Notes: generated from the sequence alone by a model not told the origin. Shown: positions 35,622 to 45,433, counted from the first letter of the stretch. The stretch: 64,000 nt of DNA from Pseudobutyrivibrio sp. (GCF_015057185.1 NZ_SVEV01000004.1:1-64000), one strand, 5' to 3'. Translations and numbers: made by a program.

Positions 35622-36369
35622 CTAATACCTCATCTTATGATAGTACCTCTGCCCCCCACCTTGCCTTTTTACTATCTGTCCGTCACCCGGAGCCCATAGA
35701 TTTATAGAACTTGCCCCCGCGGCACGTCAGCGCCTGGCTGTCCCCATTTCGCACACTTTGCAAGAATATCTTGTTTTCTAAATATGCAAAGACTCGCATC
35801 TTTATTAGCATGTGTTTTTCTCATGTCTGTACAATTTTGAAAAGCTGTTTTCTGCAGGTGGACACTCACAAATTATATTAAATGTACATCTCAGGGGCAG
35901 GGGGACTTGGGCGATTTAAGAGTGAACCTAGAAAAATAAAAGCAGGTTTTGATAAAAATATGGACGAGGTGCCATGGACGGCACCGAGAGCCCGACAGTG
36001 AAATGGACTGAACTAAAGGGCGGTCCATATTTTTACAAAACCTGCTTTGTCATTTTTCTTGGTGAACGGAACATGAGCCCAAGTCACCCTGCTTTCCTGA
36101 GATGTACAGAAAGTAACCTACAGTGTCCACCTGCTGGAAAACACTTTTCAAAATAGTTCATCCATAGAAAGACACATGCGGATGCTCCCTTTTGCATATT
36201 GGAAAACTACGATATTCGCAAAATTGTGTGCGAAATGGGGACAGCCAGGCGCTGGCGTGCCGCGGGGCAAAGTACAGATGGCAGAGTGGGCTCCGGGTGA
36301 CGGGCTGGAGGGCTTGGCAGCAAGGGTGGGGGATAGGAGGCAGAGTGGGGAAGATGAGGTATTAGAAAA
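35618..36369. repeat. Giant palindromic element E2 (752 nt), no protein gene
   Basis: The gap between fucU and fbp is a second giant hairpin. Outer helices are 35618-35636 with 36351-36369 (19 bp), 35680-35696 with 36287-36303 (17 bp), and 35715-35755 with 36227-36267 (41 bp, one G-T pair), separated by internal loops. The core 35755-36226 matches the core of E1 in the opposite orientation: the left arm of E2 corresponds to the right arm of E1. The apex (about 35965-36040) differs from E1 but is also self-paired (ATATGGAC with GTCCATAT). Outer helices differ in sequence from E1 yet stay paired. The remaining gap bases 36370-36428 hold only the fbp leader. Confidence 0.88.
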
Positions 36370-36428
36370 AATACAGTTACTTTGTGGCGTAATTGATGTA
36401 TGATAGCAATATAAAGAAGGAGATAATT

Positions 36429-38390
36429 ATGGGGAAAAATAGTTTTGAGAATCATTATTTGAGGGTGTTGTCTAAGCAGTTTCCAAATGTGGCTACCACA
36501 GCGACGGAGATAATCAATCTTCAGTCTATCCTTAGTTTGCCAAAGGGCACAGAGCATTATTTGTCGGATATTCATGGGGAGCATGAGCAGTTTGCGCATG
36601 TTCTGAAGAATGGTTCGGGTGCTGTAAAAAGAAAAATAGATGAGGAGTTTGGCAATATGCTTTCCGAGAAGGAAAAGCGTGATTTGGCTACCCTTATTTA
36701 TTATCCTGAGGAGCGAATTAGAATGATTCAGGATAGCTCTTGGAATATGGATGATTGGTATGTAGTTATGATTAATCGTCTGATCCAGGTGTGTAAGGCC
36801 GCCGCTAGTAAGTATACTCGCTCCAAGGTGCGAAAAGCTTTGCCTAAGGATTTTGCGTATGTGATTGAGGAGCTGATTACTGGAAGACGTGATCATGGTG
36901 ACCAGGAGGCTTATTTCAATGAGATTATTCATACGGTTATACGAATTGGAAAAGCACCTGAGCTGATTATTGCTCTTTCCAATTGTATTAGTAGGTTTGT
37001 TGTGGACCATTTGCATATTGTGGGGGATATCTATGATAGAGGTCCCGGACCACATATTTGTATGGATACACTTATGAACTATCATAGTGTGGATATCCAA
37101 TGGGGAAATCATGATGTAGTGTGGATGGGTGCTGCTACGGGGCAGCTGGCTTGTATTGCTACAGTGCTTAGGTTTTCTGCTAGATATGGCAATTTGGATA
37201 TACTTGAGGATGGCTATGGTATTAATTTGTTGCCTCTGTTTAAATTTGCTATAGATACTTATAAAGAGGATCCTTGTGATTGTTTTGCACTTCATTATCG
37301 TGAGGGCGAATATGATTTAGCAAATGCGGAAACTGATAGAAAGATGCATAAGGCTATCGCTATTATTCAGTTTAAGGTAGAGGGGCAGCTGATTAAGGAG
37401 CATCCAGAGTTTCATATGGAAGATAGATTGCTTCTGGATAAAATGGATTTGCAGCGAGGGGTTATTACTATTGATGGTAAGGAGTATGAGCTGTTAGATA
37501 AGAATTTCCCTACCGTAAATCCGGATGATCCATATGCACTTTCTGCTGAGGAGGCAGAGGTTATGGAGAAGCTTCGTAATGGATTCATTAACTGTGAGAA
37601 GCTTCAGCAGCATGTGAGATTTTTGTATCGTAAAGGCGGATTGTATAAGACCTATAATAATAATTTGCTGTTCCATGGTTGTGTGCCTTTAGATGACAAC
37701 GGTCAGTTTAGAGAGGTTGAGCTTTGTGGCAAAAAATATAAGGGCAAGGCTCTTTATGATGCCCTAGAGCAGCTTCTTAGAAAGGGTTATTATGCCATTG
37801 ACCCAGATGAGAAGAAGCAGGGCATGGATATGTTGTGGTTTACTTGGTGTCACGCTAATTCACCTGTGTTTGGCAAGGATAAGATGGCTACCTTTGAGCG
37901 ATATTTCATTGCTGAGAAGGAGACTCATGTAGAGAAAAAGAATCCTTATTATACCTGGTATGATAAGGATGAGACAGTTACCATGATATTAAATGAGTTT
38001 GGTCTTGATTCTCCTGAGAGCCATATTATCAATGGTCATGTGCCGGTTGAGGCAAAAAAAGGAGAGCTGCCGATCAAATGTGGTGGTAGACTTATTGTAA
38101 TAGATGGTGGATTTTCAAAGGCATACCAGCCAAAGACTGGTATTGCAGGTTATACCTTGACATACAATTCCTATGGATTTTTGCTTGCTGCTCATGAGCC
38201 ATTTGAGTCAGTTGAGAAGGCTGTTGAGACTGGTAGTGATATTCACTCAGATACTGTGCTTGTTCAGCATGTAGAGCGACGCAAGACCGTTGCTGATACT
38301 GACAATGGTGAGTTAATTAAAGAATCCATAGCTGAGCTAGAGGAATTGCTTGATGCTTATCGTACAGGTAAGCTGGTTGAGAAGGAGTAG
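36429..38390 (+). CDS. fbp: Fructose-1,6-bisphosphatase, class 3
   Basis: The ATG at 36429 follows AAGAAGGAG and gives 653 residues, normal for the large Firmicute class 3 enzyme. The calcineurin-like metal motifs are SDIHGEHEQF (46-55), GDIYDRGPG and WGNHDVVWMG. It removes the C1 phosphate of fructose-1,6-bisphosphate in gluconeogenesis. It is a single gene between palindrome E2 and a convergent AraC gene that begins directly after its stop codon, with no terminator in between. Confidence 0.94.
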   Translation: MGKNSFENHYLRVLSKQFPNVATTATEIINLQSILSLPKGTEHYLSDIHGEHEQFAHVLKNGSGAVKRKIDEEFGNMLSEKEKRDLATLIYYPEERIRMIQDSSWNMDDWYVVMINRLIQVCKAAASKYTRSKVRKALPKDFAYVIEELITGRRDHGDQEAYFNEIIHTVIRIGKAPELIIALSNCISRFVVDHLHIVGDIYDRGPGPHICMDTLMNYHSVDIQWGNHDVVWMGAATGQLACIATVLRFSARYGNLDILEDGYGINLLPLFKFAIDTYKEDPCDCFALHYREGEYDLANAETDRKMHKAIAIIQFKVEGQLIKEHPEFHMEDRLLLDKMDLQRGVITIDGKEYELLDKNFPTVNPDDPYALSAEEAEVMEKLRNGFINCEKLQQHVRFLYRKGGLYKTYNNNLLFHGCVPLDDNGQFREVELCGKKYKGKALYDALEQLLRKGYYAIDPDEKKQGMDMLWFTWCHANSPVFGKDKMATFERYFIAEKETHVEKKNPYYTWYDKDETVTMILNEFGLDSPESHIINGHVPVEAKKGELPIKCGGRLIVIDGGFSKAYQPKTGIAGYTLTYNSYGFLLAAHEPFESVEKAVETGSDIHSDTVLVQHVERRKTVADTDNGELIKESIAELEELLDAYRTGKLVEKE

Positions 38391-39404
38391 TCATAATTGC
38401 TCCCTATATTTTGCAGGTGACATTCCATAATAGCTTTTGAAGGCTTTGTAAAATGTACTTAAATCGTTGTAGCCTATCATTTCCATGATGGAATTAATAG
38501 GGATTTCTTTGTTTCCTAGGAGCTCTGCAGCTTTTTTCATGCGGAGCTCCTTTGTTATTTCTGAATAATTTTTACCGGTACTGTTTTTGATGATACGAGT
38601 GATATGACGCTCGCTATATCCAAAGAATCTAGCTAATTCTGCAAGGGTTAAGTTAGCATAGTTATTTTGAATGTACTGTAGCATTAGAATAAGGTTTTCG
38701 TCGTTGGCGGAGTTTCCATCTGGAACCATAAGGACATCCTTCTCGTGTACTCGCAATAGATGTATAAAGAAAAGAGAGATTAGAGTGTCCATCATCCTGC
38801 CACGATATTTGGAATCGCCAAAAAATTCCTTTGATAATTGGGTAGAGATGTCTGTTAATACAGCGTCACTACCGGTTCTAAAGGTGATACAGTTTTGGTC
38901 TTTTATATTATAAAGACAATGCATGAAAAAATTAGAGAGTACGTCCTTGTCTGATAGTAGACCTAAAAAGGAGTTTTCAAAGGTACTGGTCCTGATTTGT
39001 AAATTTATAATGTCTGCATCATCAGAAAAAGCAGCAAGGGCATGCTCGTGACCAGGTGCAATAATGCATATGTCACCAGGGAGCAGAGTGTGAGCCTTGT
39101 TATCCATGTAATTTGTACAGGTGCCCTCTCTATTGTAAACAAGCTCAAAAAATGTGTGAGAGTGAAGCAGTGGAGGTAAATAACGAGCATGCTCAACTAT
39201 TCCGACATTTTCGCCGGGATTGAAAAAGCTATCCTCATCCAAGGAATCGTCAAATGGTATTTGTAAAGAGTTGTAGAAATTGATACCAGTAATGGAAGAT
39301 ATTTCGTTCAATTCTTCCTTAGTGACATATTCACGGCTAGTAAAAACAGGATTTGCATGACATATTTTCCTAAGTTCTATTTCCAATTCAGACAATGGTT
39401 TCAT
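38391..39404 (-). CDS. AraC-family regulator of the GH78/GH43 block
   Basis: The 337-residue protein has an N-terminal extension (1-70), a cupin sensing domain (about 75-160; LLHSHTFFELVYNREGTCTN) and a C-terminal AraC domain (about 235-337; LAELARFFGYSERHITRIIK, then SIMEMIGYNDLSTFYKAFKS). It is divergent from the symporter/GH78/GH43 operon starting at 39567, its probable target. Its stop codon directly abuts the fbp stop codon. Confidence 0.88.
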   Translation of the reverse strand: MKPLSELEIELRKICHANPVFTSREYVTKEELNEISSITGINFYNSLQIPFDDSLDEDSFFNPGENVGIVEHARYLPPLLHSHTFFELVYNREGTCTNYMDNKAHTLLPGDICIIAPGHEHALAAFSDDADIINLQIRTSTFENSFLGLLSDKDVLSNFFMHCLYNIKDQNCITFRTGSDAVLTDISTQLSKEFFGDSKYRGRMMDTLISLFFIHLLRVHEKDVLMVPDGNSANDENLILMLQYIQNNYANLTLAELARFFGYSERHITRIIKNSTGKNYSEITKELRMKKAAELLGNKEIPINSIMEMIGYNDLSTFYKAFKSYYGMSPAKYREQL

Positions 39405-39566
39405 AAAAACACCCCAATAAATAAAGTAAGTTTCATTTTTTATGATGATAAATCACATGTCCGATTTTGCCAATAGTTTTTGTCTTATTGGGTGAAAGTT
39501 ATTGTAAAATAATCATGTTATTCTTAGCATAAATCAAAATGAATTATGTGTTTTAGGAGGGTAATC

Positions 39567-40922
39567 ATGGAAAATCAACAAAAGCATTCAGGCTACACAA
39601 AAAAGACAGCCATTGCTTACGCACTGTCTCAAGGTGGCGGATTTATGTTAATTCAGGCAACTGTAGCCAGCTATTTTTCTAACTTTATGACGGATACTGT
39701 TATGATTCCTGCAGCGGCAGCATCAGTTATTATGTTTATTGCAACTTTGTGGGATGCAATAAATGATCCGATTATGGGTGGTATATGTGATAGAACAAAA
39801 ACAAAGCATGGTTCATATAGACCTTATTTGCTGTGGGTACCATTAGTTTTAACTGTTGTCTCATTTTTCCTATTTTTGAATCCTTCAGGACTATCAAGTA
39901 CACAGAAGGTTCTATATATTGGAGTTTTTTATATCCTCTATGGAATGTGCGTAACAGCACTTACCATGCCTCAGATGGCACTTATGCCAGCAGTTACAAA
40001 AAATGATAAAGAGAGAGGTCATGCGGTAACACTTGGAATGATTTCTGTTGCTATCGCATTTACGATTGCATCTACATTCACAACAAGCTTTGTTGGCTTT
40101 TTTGGAAGCTATGCACCGCTGATGATTATTTACGGTATTCTTGCAGTACTTGCAAATATAATGCTATTTAGAAATACAAAAGAACGTTACAGAATATCTG
40201 TTGATGGTCGTTCAGTGTTTGAGGATTTAAAAGTATTTGGTAGACATAAAAAACTAATAATAATGCTTATTATCTGGATGATGTCATCTGTTGGATATGG
40301 GGCAATGTTCTCCACATCCGTATATTACATGATGTATTACATTATGAGACCTGATTTAATTGGTGCATATATGGGCGTGCTTTCTATTGGTGCACTTATT
40401 TCCATGATGGTTCTCATGCCACTTTTCATTAAAATTTGCGGAACACCAACAAAGGCATTCATATTTACTCAGGCAGTTACCCTGATTTGCTACGTTCTTC
40501 TATTCTTTGTTGGAAACAAAAATATGACACTTTTATTTGTGGTTTCAGGAATTGCCACAGCATTTTCAGCCATGGAGCAGGCATTAATTAATTTCTTTGT
40601 AAATGACACAATTGATTATATCCAGCTAAAGGAAAATGTAAGTATGAATGGTATGGTTTCTGCAATCAAAGGTTTTTCATATAAGTGTGGTTCTACTCTT
40701 GTTAGTTCAGGTGTATTGGCAGTGCTTGCAGCCAGCGGCTACATCGCAAATGCCATTGGTCAGGAACCAGAGTCAGCAATGATAGCTATCAACTCGCTTA
40801 GATTTGCACTTCCTGCAGCTACCTGCGTAATTCTTATTGTTTGCTTGATATTTAATCCTATTGAAAAACATAGAGCAGAGATTAACAAAATGAAAGAAAG
40901 TATGAGAGCGATAGATGAATAA
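39567..40922 (+). CDS. GPH-family sugar:cation symporter
   Basis: The ATG at 39567 follows TTTAGGAGGG; the frame runs 21 bases further upstream without support. The 451-residue protein has about 12 membrane helices and the glycoside-pentoside-hexuronide family motif ATLWDAINDPIMGGICDRT (about 50-68) followed by KHGSYRPYLL. It imports glycosides with H+ or Na+. It heads an operon with GH78 and two GH43 genes, so rhamnosyl or arabinosyl oligosaccharides are likely cargo. Its last 8 bases overlap the next gene. Confidence 0.93.
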   Translation: MENQQKHSGYTKKTAIAYALSQGGGFMLIQATVASYFSNFMTDTVMIPAAAASVIMFIATLWDAINDPIMGGICDRTKTKHGSYRPYLLWVPLVLTVVSFFLFLNPSGLSSTQKVLYIGVFYILYGMCVTALTMPQMALMPAVTKNDKERGHAVTLGMISVAIAFTIASTFTTSFVGFFGSYAPLMIIYGILAVLANIMLFRNTKERYRISVDGRSVFEDLKVFGRHKKLIIMLIIWMMSSVGYGAMFSTSVYYMMYYIMRPDLIGAYMGVLSIGALISMMVLMPLFIKICGTPTKAFIFTQAVTLICYVLLFFVGNKNMTLLFVVSGIATAFSAMEQALINFFVNDTIDYIQLKENVSMNGMVSAIKGFSYKCGSTLVSSGVLAVLAASGYIANAIGQEPESAMIAINSLRFALPAATCVILIVCLIFNPIEKHRAEINKMKESMRAIDE

Positions 40923-43152
40923 AATGAATGAATTAGGACGTTGGATAACAAACAAAACTAATAGACCATTTATTGCTAGAAAAGAAATTGTAGTTTCAGG
41001 GCCAGTGAAAAATGCTAAGGCATTTGTTACTGGCCTTGGCCAGTTTAATTTCTACATTGATGGCAATAAGGTATCTGATCATGTGCTTGACCCAGGCTGG
41101 ACAGATTATAGGAAAACTGTGCAGTACGTGGATTTTGATGTAACAAAGGAGCTTTCAAAGGGGAATCATATACTGGAAATTGAAGTTGGAAATGGATGGT
41201 TTAACTGGGATATGGAATTTGGATATAGCTTCCATTTCCCAGAGTTTATGCCACCAAATCCTAATCCATATGTGGATTTTGGAAAATATCTAATTTGTAA
41301 CATGAAGCTTGTGATGGAGTATGAGGATGGTACAACCTCAGAGGTAATAACTGACGATAGTTGGCAGGTAAAGTCTCATAGAATCAAGCACTCAAATGTG
41401 TATGGTTCTGAGTATATTGGGACTGATGGTGGATGTTGGGAGAGTGCAGTAATAGCAGATGCCGAGGATATTCCATCTGGAAAATTAAAACTTCAAACTC
41501 AGCCCGCTATTAAAGTAATCAAATCATACGAGGGAAAACTGATTGATACACAAAATGGAATTCGTATATACGATTTAGGACAGAACATATCCGGTATTCT
41601 AAGGGCTAAAGTTAAAGGCAAAAAAGGTGATGTAGTAACCTTCAAGCCTGCAGAGAAGCTAGACGAAAATGGTTTTCCAGATCAAATGGCAAAAAACTGG
41701 ATGCTTATTGATAATGTAATTTCGTATGAAATCCTTGGTGACAACACTATTGAAGAAGTAAAACAAGCATTTACATATTTCGCTGGACGATATTTTGCTG
41801 TAGAGGGAGATGCGGACATAATTGAACTATATGGAGACGCGATTTCGTCAGCATGGAAGACTGATGGTCAGTTTAAATGTGATGATGAAAGACTAAATGG
41901 AATTTACGATATGATTGAAAAAACAGTGGAGGCAAATATGCTAAGCGTCCACACAGACTGTCCAACAATCGAGCGTTTTGCATGGCAAGAGCCAAATCAC
42001 CTCATGGGTGCAGCTATCATGTACATGAAGGATGGCAAGGAATTATGGCGTAAGTTCCTTGATGATATGAGAGACGCCCAGCACGATGCTAAGGATAAAT
42101 TCAAGGATTTTCAGGGAAATGATTTTTATCCTGGGGATGGACTAGTGCCTTCACAGGCTCCATGCTACATTCCAAATGTATTGCCAATTCCAGGAATGGG
42201 CAGCTTCTACGATATCATTCCTTGGGGAAGCTCTATTATTTTAGGAACCAGATGGCATTATATATTTTACGGAGATAAAAGCATCATTGAGGAAAACTAT
42301 GAAGCAGGTCTCAGATATTTAAATCATTTAAAAACTAAGGTTAATGAAGAAGGATTCATTAATCATGGTCTTGGTGACTGGGGCAATCCTAGAGGAGAGC
42401 TTGCTAGGGAAAACGTGGAGACTGCATTTTTATATGCAGATGCCATAACACTTGCGTGGTTTGCAGATATCCTTGGTAAAAAAGAAGATAAAACAGCCCT
42501 TGAAAAATATGCAGAAGAGATAAAGCTTAACTACAATGAGAAACTGTTGGTAAAAGATGCGGAAGGAAAATACTGCTACCAAAGCTTTGAAAAACGAGAA
42601 GAAGGAATTGTTGTAACACAGGCAATAGAGGCACTTCCTTTGTACTGGGGCATGGTGCCAGAATATGCTGTGAATGATGTTGCAGAAAGTCTTAAGAAAA
42701 CTATCGAAAGCTCAGGAGCATTAATTGCAGGTGAAGTAGGTCTTCCATATGTTATTCAATCTGCAGCCAAGTACGGTATGAATGATTTGATATTCAAATG
42801 TATCACAAGAAAAGAGCATCCATCCTATTACGCATTTATCCTTGATGGGGAGACTACCCTTGGAGAATATTGGGAGTCTAATCCTCGCTCACATTGTCAC
42901 GATATGATGGGGCACATTATTGAGTGGTATTACAACGGACTGGCAGGTATCAAGCCTCTGGAGCCGGGCTTCAAAAAGGTATTAATTGAACCATATTTGC
43001 CTGATTCTATGAATCATGTAGAGACTAAATATCATTCTGTTAGTGGCGATATCAAGGTAGCTCTTAATAGGATTAACGATAAGGTTGACATTGTTGTAGA
43101 GTCAACCGGCGTAATTGAGTACGAAGTAAGTAGAAAATTCTTGGAGGCTTGA
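40915..43152 (+). CDS. GH78 alpha-L-rhamnosidase-like enzyme
   Basis: This 745-residue protein has GH78-type N-terminal domains (about 1-310; FNFYIDGNKVSDHVLDPGWT, YDLGQNISG near 219-227), an (alpha/alpha)6 catalytic domain (about 320-665) and a C-terminal beta domain (GIKPLEPGFKKVLIEP). The usual D-x-x-x-E-R-x-G-W-x-G-D motif appears as DCPTIERFAWQEPNH (348-362), so the general-acid region is altered. The start ATG at 40915 overlaps the symporter gene; an in-frame ATG at 40924 is possible. No signal peptide. It probably removes rhamnose, or a related sugar, from imported glycosides. Confidence 0.85.
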   Translation: MNKMNELGRWITNKTNRPFIARKEIVVSGPVKNAKAFVTGLGQFNFYIDGNKVSDHVLDPGWTDYRKTVQYVDFDVTKELSKGNHILEIEVGNGWFNWDMEFGYSFHFPEFMPPNPNPYVDFGKYLICNMKLVMEYEDGTTSEVITDDSWQVKSHRIKHSNVYGSEYIGTDGGCWESAVIADAEDIPSGKLKLQTQPAIKVIKSYEGKLIDTQNGIRIYDLGQNISGILRAKVKGKKGDVVTFKPAEKLDENGFPDQMAKNWMLIDNVISYEILGDNTIEEVKQAFTYFAGRYFAVEGDADIIELYGDAISSAWKTDGQFKCDDERLNGIYDMIEKTVEANMLSVHTDCPTIERFAWQEPNHLMGAAIMYMKDGKELWRKFLDDMRDAQHDAKDKFKDFQGNDFYPGDGLVPSQAPCYIPNVLPIPGMGSFYDIIPWGSSIILGTRWHYIFYGDKSIIEENYEAGLRYLNHLKTKVNEEGFINHGLGDWGNPRGELARENVETAFLYADAITLAWFADILGKKEDKTALEKYAEEIKLNYNEKLLVKDAEGKYCYQSFEKREEGIVVTQAIEALPLYWGMVPEYAVNDVAESLKKTIESSGALIAGEVGLPYVIQSAAKYGMNDLIFKCITRKEHPSYYAFILDGETTLGEYWESNPRSHCHDMMGHIIEWYYNGLAGIKPLEPGFKKVLIEPYLPDSMNHVETKYHSVSGDIKVALNRINDKVDIVVESTGVIEYEVSRKFLEA

Positions 43153-43157
43153 AAATA

Positions 43158-44504
43158 ATGAAATACGAAAATCAAAGAAATCCAATATTACCATTAGATA
43201 TTCATATACCAGATAGTGAAGCCCATGTAATGCCAGATGGAAAACTATATGTGTATGGAAGTTTTGACAACAGAGAGGATGTGTACTGTAGTGAGGAGTA
43301 TCATGTTGTTTCAACTGAAGATATGAATTTATGGGAAATAGAAGATGAGGCTTCTTTAGTGGGAAATCAAGTATCATGGTTTAATAATCCTGATGCCCCT
43401 AAATATCCAGGAATTGACTGGTCTAATCCCACACCATTTATAAAGAAGATGATGGCAGAACGATCTGAAGATAAAGAAGCATTTGAGGTTGATAATAATA
43501 AGCCTAAGCCTGCACTTCTTTTTGCTCCAGATTGCATAGAAAAGGATGGCAACTATTACTTTTATTTCTGTATGTCGGATGATAGTGAAGGTGTTGCTAT
43601 ATCAGACTCTCCTAAAGGAAAGTTTACAAATATGTTCCAGTTACCTTGCGGCGGTATTGATCCTGCAATATTCGTTGATGATGATGGGCAGGCTTACTAT
43701 TATTGGGGACAGTTATTTTCCCATGGAGTTAAACTAAATGAGGATATGATTAGTTTTGATAGAGATAAAATAATAGACAATCTTGTAACTGAAGAGAACC
43801 ATTATTTCCATGAAGGCTCATCTATGCGAAAAATTGGTGACAACTATTATTACGTATATGCAGATATGGAGCGAGGCAAACCAACATCACTGGGATATTC
43901 AATGTCAAAATCACCTCTTGGACCATTTGAATATAAAGGAATAATAGTAGATAACGCATCATGTGATCCTGCAAGCTGGAATAACCATGGGTCAATAGAA
44001 TGCGTCAATGGTCAATGGTATGTTTTCTATCATAGATGTAGCAGAAACAGCCAGCTATATAGGCGTCTTTGCATCGAGAAAATCAGTATTTTACCAGATG
44101 GTACGATACCAGAGGTAAAAATGACATCACAGGGAGTAGGAGAGCCATTTGCCCTTGGAGAAAAGATAATGGGGTATATGGCTTGTGAGGTTCATGGAGG
44201 ATGCTATATAGATATTGATGAAAAGTATCAAGAGGTCCTTACTAATTTCAAAGCGGAAAGTGAAGCAGTATTTAGATATGTTAAAAGTACTGTAGATTTT
44301 GAAAAGATTAAAGTTACAGCATTAGGAAAAGGAAAAGTTCAGGTATTGATGAATGGAAAAAATGTTGGAACAGTAGATATTAATTCCACAGGCGACTATG
44401 ATGCTTTTGAAGGTTTGATTGAATGTCCAGCTGGAGAATATGAATTAGTAATTAAAGCTATAGATTCAAAAGATTTAAAAATTGCTGAGATTATATTGGA
44501 GTAA
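43158..44504 (+). CDS. GH43 glycosidase with C-terminal domain
   Basis: I use the ATG at 43158, 10 bases after GGAGG, rather than the TTG at 43149. The 448-residue protein has a five-bladed propeller with candidate catalytic residues Asp19 (HIPDSEAHV), Asp168 (GGIDPAIF) and Glu219 (YFHEGSSM). A C-terminal beta domain (about 345-448) looks like a carbohydrate-binding-type module. GH43 enzymes are alpha-L-arabinofuranosidases or beta-xylosidases; the exact substrate is not clear. It lies 5 bases after the GH78 gene and 8 bases before another GH43. Confidence 0.88.
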   Translation: MKYENQRNPILPLDIHIPDSEAHVMPDGKLYVYGSFDNREDVYCSEEYHVVSTEDMNLWEIEDEASLVGNQVSWFNNPDAPKYPGIDWSNPTPFIKKMMAERSEDKEAFEVDNNKPKPALLFAPDCIEKDGNYYFYFCMSDDSEGVAISDSPKGKFTNMFQLPCGGIDPAIFVDDDGQAYYYWGQLFSHGVKLNEDMISFDRDKIIDNLVTEENHYFHEGSSMRKIGDNYYYVYADMERGKPTSLGYSMSKSPLGPFEYKGIIVDNASCDPASWNNHGSIECVNGQWYVFYHRCSRNSQLYRRLCIEKISILPDGTIPEVKMTSQGVGEPFALGEKIMGYMACEVHGGCYIDIDEKYQEVLTNFKAESEAVFRYVKSTVDFEKIKVTALGKGKVQVLMNGKNVGTVDINSTGDYDAFEGLIECPAGEYELVIKAIDSKDLKIAEIILE

Positions 44505-44512
44505 ATGTAGAA

Positions 44513-45406
44513 ATGAAAAGAGAAGATATAAATATTCGTGATCCATATGTATTAGTGGATGAGGGAAAATACTATTTGTATGGCACCAGAAGTGATACCT
44601 GTTGGGGGGAGGCTTTTGGATTTGATTGCTATGTAAGTAAGGATTTGGAAAATTTTGAAGGACCAATCGAAATCTTTAAAAGACCTGAAGGATTTTTTGC
44701 TACAGAAAACTATTGGGCACCTGAGTGTTATAAGTGTGGTGGAAAGTATTATCTGGTGACTACTTTTGGTGGTAAAGATTTCAAAAAAGGAATCTATATT
44801 TTGAAATCAGATAATCCAACTGGTCCATTTGAGCCATACTCTAAACGGCTTACACCTGATGAATGGACTTGTATTGACGGAACTTTATATTTTGATGAGG
44901 AAAAAATATATCTAGTATTTTCGCATTCCTTTGAGGATGCACTAGATGGTACCGGAAATGCGGATGGAGATTTTTGTGTAGTAGAGCTCTCAGCAGATTT
45001 ACAGGAATCCATTACACAGCCAAAGGTACTTTTTTCTCCAAAGGAAGCAACTTGGGCAAAGCCAGTCCCTTTTGCCAAGGCAGAGTTTGGACTAGAGGTG
45101 GACTGTTATTTCAGCGATGGACCAAGCTTCATGAAAATGGATGATGGAAATCTTTACATGATATTTTCAAGCTGGAGCACTAACGGATATGCGGTAGGAG
45201 TAGCCTTATCAGAAACTGGCACAATGAACGGACCATGGCATTTACAGGATGAGACATTATATCCTGAAAATGGTGGACATGGAATGTTCTTTAAAAATCT
45301 CGATGGGGAGATTATTTTTACACTTCATTCTCCTAACGATAAACATATGGAGCGCCCACATTTCTGGAAAGTAGAATATAAAAATCAACGCCTACTATTA
45401 AAGTAG
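44513..45406 (+). CDS. GH43 glycosidase, short form
   Basis: The 297-residue protein is a single five-bladed propeller. Candidate catalytic residues are Asp10 (INIRDPYV), Asp122 (WTCIDGTLYF) and, where most GH43 enzymes have Glu-Gly-Pro, Asp202 in YFSDGPSFM. The DGP form occurs in a branch of the family, so it is probably active, but the acid residue should be confirmed. It is the last gene of the symporter/GH78 operon. Arabinan or arabinoside side chains are plausible substrates. Confidence 0.85.
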   Translation: MKREDINIRDPYVLVDEGKYYLYGTRSDTCWGEAFGFDCYVSKDLENFEGPIEIFKRPEGFFATENYWAPECYKCGGKYYLVTTFGGKDFKKGIYILKSDNPTGPFEPYSKRLTPDEWTCIDGTLYFDEEKIYLVFSHSFEDALDGTGNADGDFCVVELSADLQESITQPKVLFSPKEATWAKPVPFAKAEFGLEVDCYFSDGPSFMKMDDGNLYMIFSSWSTNGYAVGVALSETGTMNGPWHLQDETLYPENGGHGMFFKNLDGEIIFTLHSPNDKHMERPHFWKVEYKNQRLLLK

Positions 45407-45433
45407 AGCAGTGTTTTGAAGAATATAATTTTA

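Noticed and set aside
35974-36403. Short open frames inside E2 (60 and 75 aa)
   Set aside because: They follow the hairpin arms, lack ribosome-binding sites and are not conserved with E1.
36207-37295. A 362-aa minus-strand open frame
   Set aside because: It runs antisense through the well-supported fbp gene and part of E2; its protein resembles no family.
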